Source: Marivirga sp. ANT-B6 (GTDB lineage Bacteria > Bacteroidota > Bacteroidia > Cytophagales > Cyclobacteriaceae). Taken from it: a stretch of 46,707 bases of DNA. The notes below the pieces were generated by a model that was not told the DNA's origin, did not search any database, and saw only the letters and a list, made by a program, of their open reading frames with translations. Every line of letters starts with the position of its first letter. Positions within the stretch are counted from its first letter, which is position 1. Shown piece by piece: positions 9,124 to 17,073 of the stretch. The DNA lies in the NCBI GenBank assembly GCA_001683905.1, contig LXQK01000094.1, positions 1 through 46,707 of the forward strand, in the 5' to 3' direction. Both the position numbers and the translations under genes were made by a program.

Positions 9124-11088
9124 ATGAGAAAAATCTACTTCCTGTTGCTTTCCCTAATCATTTTTCTACTCGTTGTCATCAATGCAGCTTTCATTGGCAA
9201 ACAAGTGTCAACATCATCTTCAGTTGCCTATACCATAGCTAAAAGCCATAATCTTAAATTAGAGGCATTTACGACCAGCCTTAGTAAGCTTGATCTTGCT
9301 ATAAAAAACCTTGAAGACAACAACGCTTCAACATCCAATCTTAAAGCGCAATACATTGCCACAAGACTAAAGTACAAGGAGATTGAGTATCTGGTGAGCT
9401 ATCTGGATCCGGAGTTTATCGAGGACTACATCAACGGCGCTCCACTACCGGGCCTGGAGAGAAATTCACCGTCGCTGAGTGTGTTGGAGCCTGAAGGATT
9501 TCAGGTAATGGAAGAGTTAATTTTCTCTGAAGAAGTATTTCACTCGAAAGTGGACCTCGCTGTCTATTCTGAACTTTTGGTTAGGAATGCAGCAACAATG
9601 GTAGGTTACCAAAAAAATATTTTCATAACTGATAGGCAGATCTTTGAGGCTGTTCGAAATCATTTGGTGCGCATTTTCACTCTCGGAGTTACCGGTTTTG
9701 ATTCTCCTGCAGCGCTTCAGTCCATTCCCGAAGCTGCTGTTTCCTTAAACGCAGCCCATGAGGCATTTAGTAAATATTACCCCCTCATCGAAAAACAGCA
9801 TAAAGCACTCTCCGATAGCTTAGCAATGAAATTTAATGAAGGTATCCGATACCTGCGGGACAACCAGGATTTTGATAGTTTTGACAGAATGCATTTCCTA
9901 AAAAACTTCATTAACCCATTGTATAAATTTATTCTGAAAGCACATCTGGCACTTGGGATTGAGACCTTGTATGAAACTTCGCCGTTGAATATGAAACATT
10001 CTGTTAACCTTTATGCGGAAGATCTTTTTGCCAATGATTTATTAAATCCTTTTTACTATACCGAGCTTTTGCCAAAAAACTATACTGATGAGCTTGTAAA
10101 CCTTGGCAGAACGCTTTTCTTTGACCCTATTTTATCTTCAAATAATCAGAGGGCCTGTGCTTCCTGCCACAATCCTGAAAGGGCTTTTACCGATGGACAG
10201 AAAAAAAGCCTGGCCTTCGACCACGAAGGAACTTTGACGCGAAATGCCCCGACGCTGATCAACGCGGTATATGCCGACCGGTATTTTTATGATCTCAGAA
10301 CAGATGTATTGGAAAATCAGATTGAACATGTACTGGTGGATAGAAAGGAATTACATACCAGTTATTTAGAAATTTTCGAAAAACTGAAGCAAAGTGAAGA
10401 GTATGTTGCACTATTTCAGGCAGCCTTTCCCGAATTTTCCAATTCGGAGCTTATTATGAAACACACCTTGTCTTCAGCGCTTTCTGCTTATGTCGTTTCG
10501 CTGTCAGGCTTCAATTCTCCCTTTGATCGATATGTGCGTGGGGAATCTGCGGAAATAGATCCTATGGTCATTTCAGGATTTAATCTTTTTATGGGCAAGG
10601 CTGCCTGTGGTACCTGCCACTTTGCTCCTGTTTTTAATGGTAGTGTTCCGCCTCTTTACCACGAATCAGAGACAGAAGTATTAGGTGTCCCGGAGATTGC
10701 CGGTGCGGCAAAGCCTGCAATAGATCCTGACCTGGGCCGCTATAAAGGTGTACTGAAGGAAGAAGCAGATATCTACAAACACTCATTTAAAACAACTACG
10801 GTCAGAAATGTAGCTTTGACAGCGCCATATATGCACAATGGCGTTTTTAGCACCCTGGAAGAAGTGGTTGATTTTTATAATAAAGGTGGTGGAATTGGAC
10901 TGGGTTTAGATGTACCCAATCAGACCCTGCCATCTGCCGCTTTAAACCTGGACGAGCTGGAAGTAAAGCAATTGATTGCCTTTATGCATGCGCTTACAGA
11001 TACAAGCAGTATGAACATAAAGCCAGCAAAGTTGCCTGCTTTCACTGATCAAAAGTTGAATGCTAGAATTATTGGAGGAGCTTACTGA
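9124..11088 (+). CDS. Di-haem cytochrome c peroxidase / MauG-family protein with N-terminal extension
   Basis: 654 residues with an N-terminal signal or anchor (about 5-25). Residues 30-320 are a mostly helical extension with no haem motif. From about 325 the di-haem peroxidase module begins. The first haem site is CASCH at 345-349 (LGRTLFFDPILSSN just before it), and the second is CGTCH at 495-499. The C-terminal APYMHNG motif is typical of the family. Such proteins reduce hydrogen peroxide with electrons from cytochrome c or carry out MauG-like oxidations in the periplasm. The usual length is 320-460, so the extension is large; it is seen in other Bacteroidota peroxidases and may be a separate helical domain. 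It lies 35 nt downstream of the terminator and its stop codon overlaps the next start (TGATG). Confidence 0.85.
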   Translation: MRKIYFLLLSLIIFLLVVINAAFIGKQVSTSSSVAYTIAKSHNLKLEAFTTSLSKLDLAIKNLEDNNASTSNLKAQYIATRLKYKEIEYLVSYLDPEFIEDYINGAPLPGLERNSPSLSVLEPEGFQVMEELIFSEEVFHSKVDLAVYSELLVRNAATMVGYQKNIFITDRQIFEAVRNHLVRIFTLGVTGFDSPAALQSIPEAAVSLNAAHEAFSKYYPLIEKQHKALSDSLAMKFNEGIRYLRDNQDFDSFDRMHFLKNFINPLYKFILKAHLALGIETLYETSPLNMKHSVNLYAEDLFANDLLNPFYYTELLPKNYTDELVNLGRTLFFDPILSSNNQRACASCHNPERAFTDGQKKSLAFDHEGTLTRNAPTLINAVYADRYFYDLRTDVLENQIEHVLVDRKELHTSYLEIFEKLKQSEEYVALFQAAFPEFSNSELIMKHTLSSALSAYVVSLSGFNSPFDRYVRGESAEIDPMVISGFNLFMGKAACGTCHFAPVFNGSVPPLYHESETEVLGVPEIAGAAKPAIDPDLGRYKGVLKEEADIYKHSFKTTTVRNVALTAPYMHNGVFSTLEEVVDFYNKGGGIGLGLDVPNQTLPSAALNLDELEVKQLIAFMHALTDTSSMNIKPAKLPAFTDQKLNARIIGGAY

Positions 11089-11768
11089 TGGAACAGATTT
11101 CAATGTTTATAAAATCATTACCTGCTTCATTTCAGACAATGGAGCTTCTATATGCCAGGATCGACAAGTCCAAGGCATTACTTTTTTGCATTTGCATTAC
11201 TTTGTCGGTCATGACTATAGAAATCATTTATAGCAAGATCGCAAACAGTCTGATGCTGTTCAGTGATGGCTTGCACATGCTTACACACGCACTGTCGCTT
11301 ATGGTTACTTTTATTGCCATTTTTTTGGCGAAAAAACAATCAAATTCGAGAAATCAAACCGGGCTAAGCCAAATAGAAACCATTGCCGCTCTCATTAATG
11401 GTGTAGGGCTGGTGATATTTACCGTCTATATTTTCTATGAAAGCCTGCTACGTTTCCAGGATTTGTCGTCTTTGAATGTTTACCAGACCCTGGTGATCGC
11501 AATCATTGGATTATTCGTCAATTTGCTTACGGCAACTATTTTATTCCGTGCCGGAATAGAAGACCTGAATACTAAGAGTGCCTACCTTCATTTACTTGCA
11601 GACACTTTTTCTTCAATCGCCATTATCGCAGGCTGTGTAGTCATATATTATACTAATTGGCTGATCATCGACCCACTCCTAAGCCTGGTGGTAGCTTTTG
11701 TAATCGGCAAATGGTCATACGGTTTGTTGAAAGAGGCATTTAAAAGCTTATTGCTTCGTCGCGGATAG
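11088..11768 (+). CDS. Short cation diffusion facilitator (CDF) transporter
   Basis: 226 residues with six predicted membrane segments. TM2 carries the CDF signature (SLMLFSDGLHMLTH) and TM5 carries HLLAD, i.e. the Asp/His residues of the transport site. Members export Zn2+, Co2+, Fe2+ or similar ions by proton antiport across the inner membrane. The protein ends right after TM6 (LLKEAFKSLLLRRG) and lacks the cytoplasmic metal-sensing domain of about 80-100 residues. The His-rich loop between TM4 and TM5 is also absent. No downstream frame restores the missing domain, so this looks like a natural short form rather than a frameshift. Its start overlaps the peroxidase stop by 1 nt, implying co-expression. 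Confidence 0.8.
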   Translation: MEQISMFIKSLPASFQTMELLYARIDKSKALLFCICITLSVMTIEIIYSKIANSLMLFSDGLHMLTHALSLMVTFIAIFLAKKQSNSRNQTGLSQIETIAALINGVGLVIFTVYIFYESLLRFQDLSSLNVYQTLVIAIIGLFVNLLTATILFRAGIEDLNTKSAYLHLLADTFSSIAIIAGCVVIYYTNWLIIDPLLSLVVAFVIGKWSYGLLKEAFKSLLLRRG

Positions 11769-11888
11769 TAACAGAAGATATCGAGGTACTAAATTGTAAC
11801 GGAATGCCAAAGTTAAAACAAAAAGTTTCCACACTAAAAGCAAAGTAATCAGACCCATCCATAAAGAGGCAATCGTTTCTATTTTCAT
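11748..11888 (-). CDS. Possible 46-residue single-pass membrane protein
   Basis: ATG at 11888 to TAA at 11748-11750 on the minus strand. The product begins MKIETIASLWMGLITLLLVW and has one long hydrophobic helix followed by a basic, hydrophobic tail ending SATKQ. An AGGGGG run lies about 8 nt before the ATG, a strong Shine-Dalgarno-like match in a genome that mostly lacks them. It overlaps the end of the CDF gene antisense by 21 nt. It sits downstream of the decayed minus-strand genes and may be a remnant. No family recognised. Confidence 0.3.
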   Translation of the reverse strand: MKIETIASLWMGLITLLLVWKLFVLTLAFRYNLVPRYLLLLSATKQ

Positions 11889-11989
11889 CGTAAAGCCCCC
11901 TAAATAGATGCCATATATCCTTAGCAACCTGATTACTCTTGTAATGTATTCTGATAATTGTAATTGTACTTTGAAATTATATCGCTGAT

Positions 11990-12262
11990 TTAAATTTCCT
12001 CTAAATACTTGTGGACCATACTAATCGACATGGCGCCTTCTCCAACTGCCGAAGCTACTCTATTCATGGCACCTGAACGCACATCTCCAGCAGAAAATAC
12101 ACCTGGGATACTGGTTTCCAAAAGGTGAGGATCTCTTTTGATTTCCAAATTTTTTTGAAGCGAGGTCATTTTTCAAATCTATGCCAGTTATTATTGATTG
12201 TCCGGAATATCTTTTAAGATTTCAAAGGTTTTTAGCGTTGAAAGTATAGTTTCTTTGATCAT
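11990..12262 (-). pseudogene. Remnant of a cNMP-binding domain / thioredoxin reductase fusion, internally deleted
   Basis: On the minus strand, an ATG at 12262 starts MIKETILSTLKTFEILKDIP, matching the start of cyclic-nucleotide-binding/thioredoxin-disulfide-reductase fusion proteins of Bacteroidota. After residue 23 two TAA codons follow. Immediately beyond them, in another frame, the reductase C-terminus appears (TGIDLKNDLASKKF). A further frameshift at an A-run leads into KRDPHLLETSIPGVFSAGDV and RSGAMNRVASAVGEG, ending at 11990. The C-terminal FAD-binding motif SAGDVRSGA is intact, but the sensor domain and most of the reductase (about 450 codons by family comparison) are missing. The start is 15 nt after the kefC remnant, so both were probably one operon. 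Confidence 0.72.
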
Positions 12263-12276
12263 TTAACCTATCTTTT

Positions 12277-13130
12277 TTATATGCTTTGTCTTCTGTTTGA
12301 ATTATCCCAAGCCGCATCTTCTCTTTGGTCAGAAAATTTAACATCCTCTGTAAGCAGTTTTTCCTGTGTTTCAATTTCCTCCCGTACAGATTCCACATAG
12401 CTCTCCTTTTTATGGCGCATTTCCCCGAGTTTTTGCAAGGCTTCTTCATCATACTGAATAAATTCTGCAGCTTTTCTGCTTGCTGTATATTTTCTGTGGC
12501 CTAAGCTTTGCAATACGTCTACTCCTAGATTAACAGAAGTATGTACGGATTCCCGAGAAATATGGGTAATGGCTAAATCAATTAATTCATACGCATCCAT
12601 CCTGTTTTTAGCTCTGATAAACAATTGAAGGTGTGGGAAATGCTTTTTCACTTCATCCACTAATTGATAGATGCGCTCCGGTGAATCAATAGCCGAGATC
12701 AAAATTTTGGCTTTTGTTGCCCCGGCAGATTCCAGTAAATCTATTCGGGTGGCATCACCATAGAATACTTTGAAACCCATCTTTCTGAGTAGATCAACAC
12801 GCTCACTGTTATTGTCTAATATAGTGGCAGATACTCCGTTTGCCCGTAAAAACCTGGCAATTGTGCTCCTAATGGCCCAAACCTGCAATGATTACGCTTT
12901 CTTCCTCCTCAATATCATCAGCCTGTTTAGGTTCAGATTCGTTGGTGCCAAAGCGTGGGGAATTTATTCTTTCGTTTAAAAAGAGAAAGATCAGGGAAAG
13001 AATCATGCTGATGGTGGTGACTGCCATTAAAAAATCAAGTGTTTCTGTATCGATAATCTCCAGTTGTCTGGTGGAAGCCAATAAAACAAAAGCGAATTCG
13101 CCTACCTGCATTGCAGATAGCTTATGGCGG
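12277..13130 (-). pseudogene. kefC: Truncated, frameshifted kefC (K+/H+ antiporter) remnant
   Basis: Two minus-strand frames join into the C-terminal half of a KefC/KefB-type potassium:proton antiporter. The upstream one (to a stop at 12869) carries the last antiporter helices (MQVGEFAFVLLA … FLMAVTTISMILSLIFLF) and the start of the RCK domain (VIIAGLGH). The downstream one carries the rest of the NAD-binding RCK domain (FLRANGVSATILDN, KVFYGDATRIDLLESAGA) and the acidic tail. The join lies near 12870-12890, inside the glycine-rich nucleotide loop, where a frameshift disrupts the frame. The roughly 300 N-terminal residues of the membrane domain are missing; homologous sequence starts near 13130 without a start codon. 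It cannot make a functional antiporter. Confidence 0.82.
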
Positions 13131-13214
13131 ATAAAGTGATAAATTGAGCTTTTCGGTTCTTTATCACGTTCGTCTCAGATAGACTTGAAGTCTCATCAAA
13201 TCTGCCATAATTAT

Positions 13215-13712
13215 TTATTTGCTCTCTACGACAATACCTAGATTGGCTTTACTTTTTTTATCCAATCTATGATTTTCGAACATTTCAATCGCGACCTTCA
13301 AAATTCCAATAAAACCTATTCCAAGCGTTAAAATACCAAAAGAAATATCTGAAATTTTTTGATTAGAAAAACTAAGATATCCTATCAGACCCGATATGAT
13401 AAATATTGAAGCCATCACTGATATGATGCCAATAAATACTCTTCCTTTCCTAGGGTTTTCATATATCTTTCTGGAAAATTTATTTTGCGTTTTAGTAGGA
13501 TCTTGTAGCGAGGAAAAGCTTAATGATATCCCCATAAATATCAATCCGCTATTCACATGGTTTAGCATTTGATCAATATCATCATCTTGAAATAATACTA
13601 AGTATCCTTTTCCTATAAAAAACATCGCAATTAATATCAATAAATATTGTAGATAACTGACGTAGTGAAAAAATAGTCTTACATTCATATTGATTTCAAT
13701 TAATGGATACAA
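13215..13712 (-). CDS. Small integral membrane protein, function unknown
   Basis: 165 residues with four predicted membrane helices, around residues 15-38, 50-65, 93-112 and 122-141, and a charged C-terminus. I recognise no family. ATG 13712 gives the full frame; an internal Met at 13688 places the start closer to the first helix and is equally likely. It lies upstream of the kefC remnant on the same strand, beside decayed material, but its own frame is intact and the helices are regular. No promoter or ribosome binding site is evident. Confidence 0.55.
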   Translation of the reverse strand: MYPLIEINMNVRLFFHYVSYLQYLLILIAMFFIGKGYLVLFQDDDIDQMLNHVNSGLIFMGISLSFSSLQDPTKTQNKFSRKIYENPRKGRVFIGIISVMASIFIISGLIGYLSFSNQKISDISFGILTLGIGFIGILKVAIEMFENHRLDKKSKANLGIVVESK

Positions 13713-14068
13713 AATACTTGCTCTTTTCGTATTTCTTCAATGAGTATTCTTTTAACGGCGGTCTTAAGCTCGTCTTTTTGCTTTACTCCTGAGGGGACAA
13801 AAAACAAGTAGCCCCAATTAATATCGGGGCTATACGAGATAAATCTCGTGCAACGGAACGTCAGAAGTCCTCTTTTCGCTTTAACGAAGTTAGAATAAAT
13901 TAATTTATTTATTTACCTTTTAAGACAATTCCTCATATATCTATATAGAAATATTAATCCCAGCAGAAGGGAATTTTTTAAGTGGGAGTTTTGAGTATAT
14001 TGCCTTCTAGCGCTAATTTTTTTTTAATACATTTTCCAACAATAAATCTTTAACCGTAATTCTTTTTT
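13713..14068. other. Gene-poor stretch with two tandem hairpins and an open frame without a start
   Basis: 356 nt without a credible complete gene. Two adjacent inverted repeats stand out: TAGCCCC/GGGGCTA (arms 13809-13815 and 13826-13832) and ACGAGAT/ATCTCGT (arms 13834-13840 and 13843-13849). On the minus strand a stop-free frame of about 67 codons runs from near 13900 through both hairpins to a TAA at 13700-13702. It has a protein-like end (GVKQKDELKTAVKRILIEE) but no start codon, so it may be the 3' end of a lost gene or part of a mobile or repeat element. The rest (13870-14068) is AT-rich with nothing recognisable. Confidence 0.35.
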
Positions 14069-14605
14069 ATGAAACATCTTAACCCTTTTTATTTTTTCGT
14101 GGTCATATTGTTTGTCATTGTTTTTTCTGGCTGTACCAAAAAATATACTGCATCATTTAACTATATGCCTGCAAAAACATATACGGCCGAGAGGAAAGCA
14201 CCCGTTGATGAACCACAGGCGCCTGCCGATAAAACCCTTTCCGCAAACACGGTAGAAACAGCTGTAGCTGATGCAACCACTTCTGCCGACGAGAAATTAA
14301 AGCGCATTGAAGAAAAAGTTACGGAGAACAATGCCTTAAAAGCGCCAGCCAAAAAATTAAATGTTGTGCAGAAGCTGGTTCTGAAGAAAGTATTAAAGAA
14401 AGCCGAAAAGGATTATAAAAACAGTTTGAAGGAAATCAAAGCGGCGGATGATTCAGATCAAACTAAGGATATAAACTCCAATATTCGACTAGGATTAATT
14501 CTCATAGTAGCGGGTGTAATTGTTGGTATATTCGTTCCAGTTGTTGGTGGAATAGTGGGCATCATTGGTCTTGTCTTCTTATTGATCGGACTGCTGGAGT
14601 TATAG
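14069..14605 (+). CDS. Lipoprotein with C-terminal glycine-rich membrane hairpin
   Basis: 178 residues. A lipoprotein signal peptide ends in the lipobox FSGC (Cys22). A low-complexity Ala/Pro/Thr/Lys linker (about 30-110) and a Lys-rich helix (VVQKLVLKKVLKKAEKDYKN) follow. The end is a hydrophobic pair of helices rich in Gly and Val (about 142-178). The same architecture occurs in many short Bacteroidota lipoproteins of unknown role; the terminal helices could insert into or peripherally bind a membrane. It stands alone, with no operon partner on its strand, and is convergent with the alanine racemase operon across a shared hairpin. Confidence 0.7.
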   Translation: MKHLNPFYFFVVILFVIVFSGCTKKYTASFNYMPAKTYTAERKAPVDEPQAPADKTLSANTVETAVADATTSADEKLKRIEEKVTENNALKAPAKKLNVVQKLVLKKVLKKAEKDYKNSLKEIKAADDSDQTKDINSNIRLGLILIVAGVIVGIFVPVVGGIVGIIGLVFLLIGLLEL

Positions 14606-14707
14606 CATGCATTGAAAGGAAAGACGCTACCGATGTGTGGCAGATTGCGAGCAAACAGTAGAAGATATTAGTTATAGCATGCATTGAAAGGAAAGACGCT
14701 ACCGATG
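14598..14707 (+). repeat. 38-bp exact direct repeat spanning a terminator arm
   Basis: The 38 bases at 14598-14635 recur exactly at 14670-14707, an offset of 72 bp. The first copy includes the stop codon of the lipoprotein gene. Only the second copy is followed by the complementary right arm that makes a terminator hairpin; the first copy is followed by unrelated sequence. It looks like a short tandem duplication of the gene end in which only one hairpin survived. Confidence 0.9.
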
Positions 14708-14718
14708 GCGTCTTTCCT
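14689..14718. terminator. Hairpin terminator between convergent genes
   Basis: Inverted repeat of 11 bp, AGGAAAGACGC (14689-14699) and GCGTCTTTCCT (14708-14718), with an 8-nt loop. It begins about 85 nt after the lipoprotein stop codon and abuts the stop codon of alr on the other strand. It therefore probably serves both transcripts, although neither side has a long T-run. Confidence 0.6.
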
Positions 14719-15873
14719 CTATTCTACAATTACCCTCGGAATATTGTGCGGTAGCCTGGTAAGTAGCTCATAGTTAGGCTGATTGGTTAATTCTTCAAAA
14801 GACGCCACGCTGATTTCTTCATTTTTTTGTTGTCCTATTAACACCACTTCGTCGCCTCTGTTCACGTCTTCATTGCCATTTAGATTAACCGACATGAGGT
14901 TCATATTTACAATTCCAATCACATCGGCGCGCTTACCATTAATCAGTACCGTACCTGTATTGCTGAGGTTTCTGCTAAAGCCATACGCATAACCCACGGG
15001 TATCAATCCGATGGTCATATCAGTAGCAGCCATATAAGAGCTACCATAGCCTATAAATTCCCCTTTTTTGACAAACTTTAATGACATTACCTGGCTTTTC
15101 CATTTGATGAGCCTCTTTAAAGGATCATCGGTGACCGTAGGGTTTAGCGCCTTAAAGTTCTCGTATATTTCCTTACTTGGCCAAAAGCCGTACATTACAA
15201 TGCCCAGCCTCACCATGTCCATGCGTGTCTCGGGATAACATATGGAAGCAGCAGAGCAGGCCGTATGGTGGATCTCGGCCTTTATTCCCATCGATGCAAG
15301 CCGCTGCTTTAATTGGGTAAATCTTACGATCTGTTTGGAGACCCGTTGGTGATTTGCTGTACTTTCCGCCCCGGCATAGTGGGTGCATAGCCCTCTAATC
15401 TGTATCCAGTTCACGTTTTCAAGAATGGTTTTACAGAGTGAATCGAGCTCCGCTTCTTTAAAGCCGGTTCTATTCATCCCCGTCTCCAGTTCCAGATGAA
15501 TGACTGCTTTTTGATCATTTTTTTGTGCTGCCTGAATGACTGCGTCTAGTCTTTCCTGGTCAAAAATATAAAGCTCAATGCCCTTTGCTATCGCCCATGC
15601 CAGGTGTTCATCGGCAATCATGCCCATCAGCATCACTGTGGATTCCGGTTTCTTTACTTGCAGGATATGGTGCGCTTCTTCGGCACTGAAAACAGAAAAA
15701 TGGTCGATCCCCAGGCTTTCAGCCAGAGGTACATAATATTGAATCCCATGGCCATAGGCATTGCCCTTTACGGTGGCAGAGATCCGAATATCGTTGCCAA
15801 TTAGGTTGCGTAGAAATTGTATGTTTTGCGCTAAGGCTGATTTACTGATCTCTATGATAGACGTATGAAACAC
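14719..15873 (-). CDS. alr: Alanine racemase
   Basis: 384 residues, full length for the family. The N-terminal TIM barrel carries the PLP lysine Lys36 in ATVKGNAYGHG. The C-terminal beta domain carries the second catalytic base, a Tyr in IGYGSSY near residue 271. The product interconverts L- and D-alanine in the cytosol, normally for peptidoglycan. It is the last gene of the five-gene minus-strand operon, 45 nt after the M20 amidohydrolase, so it may serve amino-acid catabolism here as well as or instead of wall synthesis. A second, wall-dedicated copy may exist elsewhere (Bacteroidota often have MurF-Alr fusions); that cannot be seen here. Substrate may be broader than alanine. Confidence 0.88.
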   Translation of the reverse strand: MFHTSIIEISKSALAQNIQFLRNLIGNDIRISATVKGNAYGHGIQYYVPLAESLGIDHFSVFSAEEAHHILQVKKPESTVMLMGMIADEHLAWAIAKGIELYIFDQERLDAVIQAAQKNDQKAVIHLELETGMNRTGFKEAELDSLCKTILENVNWIQIRGLCTHYAGAESTANHQRVSKQIVRFTQLKQRLASMGIKAEIHHTACSAASICYPETRMDMVRLGIVMYGFWPSKEIYENFKALNPTVTDDPLKRLIKWKSQVMSLKFVKKGEFIGYGSSYMAATDMTIGLIPVGYAYGFSRNLSNTGTVLINGKRADVIGIVNMNLMSVNLNGNEDVNRGDEVVLIGQQKNEEISVASFEELTNQPNYELLTRLPHNIPRVIVE

Positions 15874-15918
15874 GTATGATAAGTTTATGATGAAATAAAG
15901 GTGTAAACCCTATTGCAC

Positions 15919-17073
15919 CTATTCATTGTTTAGTATAATCTGAAAAGCTTCGAAGAATACCGCCGCCCCATGTTCAATGATTTCATCAGGAAAGTCATAG
16001 TCTTCGTGATGTAAGGCTGGTGAGTTTTCTCCAGCGCCTATACCAAACAGTGCAGCGGTGCATCGGTTGGAAAAATGCCCAAAATCTTCCGACCATTTAA
16101 AGGGGGTTTTGATGTACTGGTATGGAATATTCCTACTTTTAACCGCTTTTACGAGATAAGCTACCGCTTTCGGATGATTTTCGGTGGAAGGGAAAACTTC
16201 AGACCAGGAAACCTCCGATGATAAATGGTATTTCGCAGCTACTTGATTGATGAAAGCCAGTGCATCTGCTGTCATCGTCTCCATGTCTTGGTTGGTGAAA
16301 GACCGAAAGGTAGCCCGCAAGGTGGCATGAGCCGGGCTAACGCCAAAAGCTATTTCGCCCAAAATTGCATGAACTACAGTGATCAGGCTAAAACCATGGC
16401 AATTTCTTTTGTAAGCATTGCCATCACTTAAATACTGTATGATTTCAGCCAGTGCCGGTGAAGGACTTATACCATTTTCAGGTTCAGCAGCATGCGATGT
16501 CTTCCCCGTCAACTGTAAGGTCAACCCTTTGGAGGCGGCGGCAAAAACTGCCTTTTTTATAACGATTTCTCCTTTTTTGAAGCCTGGAAGGTTATGAAGG
16601 GCGAATGCATAGTCAGGTTGAAGGCGCTTAAAAAGCGGATCTTCAATCACCCTTAGAGCCCCCTCCCCAGTCTCTTCCGCGGGTTGAAACAAAAGGATCG
16701 CCTTACCCACAGTTGGCTTATCTTTAAAAACCTTTTGCGCTAGCCTGCACATGATAGCCATGTGGCCGTCGTGCCCACACAAATGGGCGATACCCATATA
16801 GGCTGAGCGATGCTCAAATGTATTATGTTCTTGTATTGGCAAGGCATCGAGTTCACACCGAAAAAGTACAGCTGGGCCAGGTTTTCCACTGCCATAGATT
16901 ACTGCCAGACCCGTTTCACCAATGGGATAGATAATTTCGTCAGGAGGGTAGGCCTTTAAAAACGCCAGGATGCGTAAGGGGGTTTCTTTCTCCATGCCTG
17001 ATAGTTCAGGATGCTGGTGAAGTTCCTTTCGCAAAACTTTTACAGCCTCTGCATGATCAATAAGTTCTGCCAT
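15919..17073 (-). CDS. M20 family amidohydrolase (N-acyl amino acid hydrolase type)
   Basis: 384 residues with the M20D landmarks: HQHPELSG at 19-26, Asp76 in ELDALPI, CGHDGHM at 99-105, the catalytic pair Glu130-Glu131 in PAEETGEGA, then the dimerisation domain containing TSHAAEPENG. A late HHEDYDFPDE supplies the remaining metal-site residues. Relatives deacylate N-acyl amino acids, indole-acetyl amino acids or N-acetyl-diaminopimelate. No signal peptide, so it is cytosolic. Its start overlaps the stop of the racemase-family gene by 1 nt, which implies coupled translation. In this operon it probably releases free amino acids from imported conjugates. The true substrate cannot be read from the sequence. 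Confidence 0.87.
   Translation of the reverse strand: MAELIDHAEAVKVLRKELHQHPELSGMEKETPLRILAFLKAYPPDEIIYPIGETGLAVIYGSGKPGPAVLFRCELDALPIQEHNTFEHRSAYMGIAHLCGHDGHMAIMCRLAQKVFKDKPTVGKAILLFQPAEETGEGALRVIEDPLFKRLQPDYAFALHNLPGFKKGEIVIKKAVFAAASKGLTLQLTGKTSHAAEPENGISPSPALAEIIQYLSDGNAYKRNCHGFSLITVVHAILGEIAFGVSPAHATLRATFRSFTNQDMETMTADALAFINQVAAKYHLSSEVSWSEVFPSTENHPKAVAYLVKAVKSRNIPYQYIKTPFKWSEDFGHFSNRCTAALFGIGAGENSPALHHEDYDFPDEIIEHGAAVFFEAFQIILNNE

Noticed and set aside
11769-11860. Possible continuation of the CDF gene into a C-terminal domain by frameshift
   Set aside because: The alternative frame gives a short basic peptide (MPKLKQKVSTLKAK end) without similarity to the CDF cytoplasmic domain.
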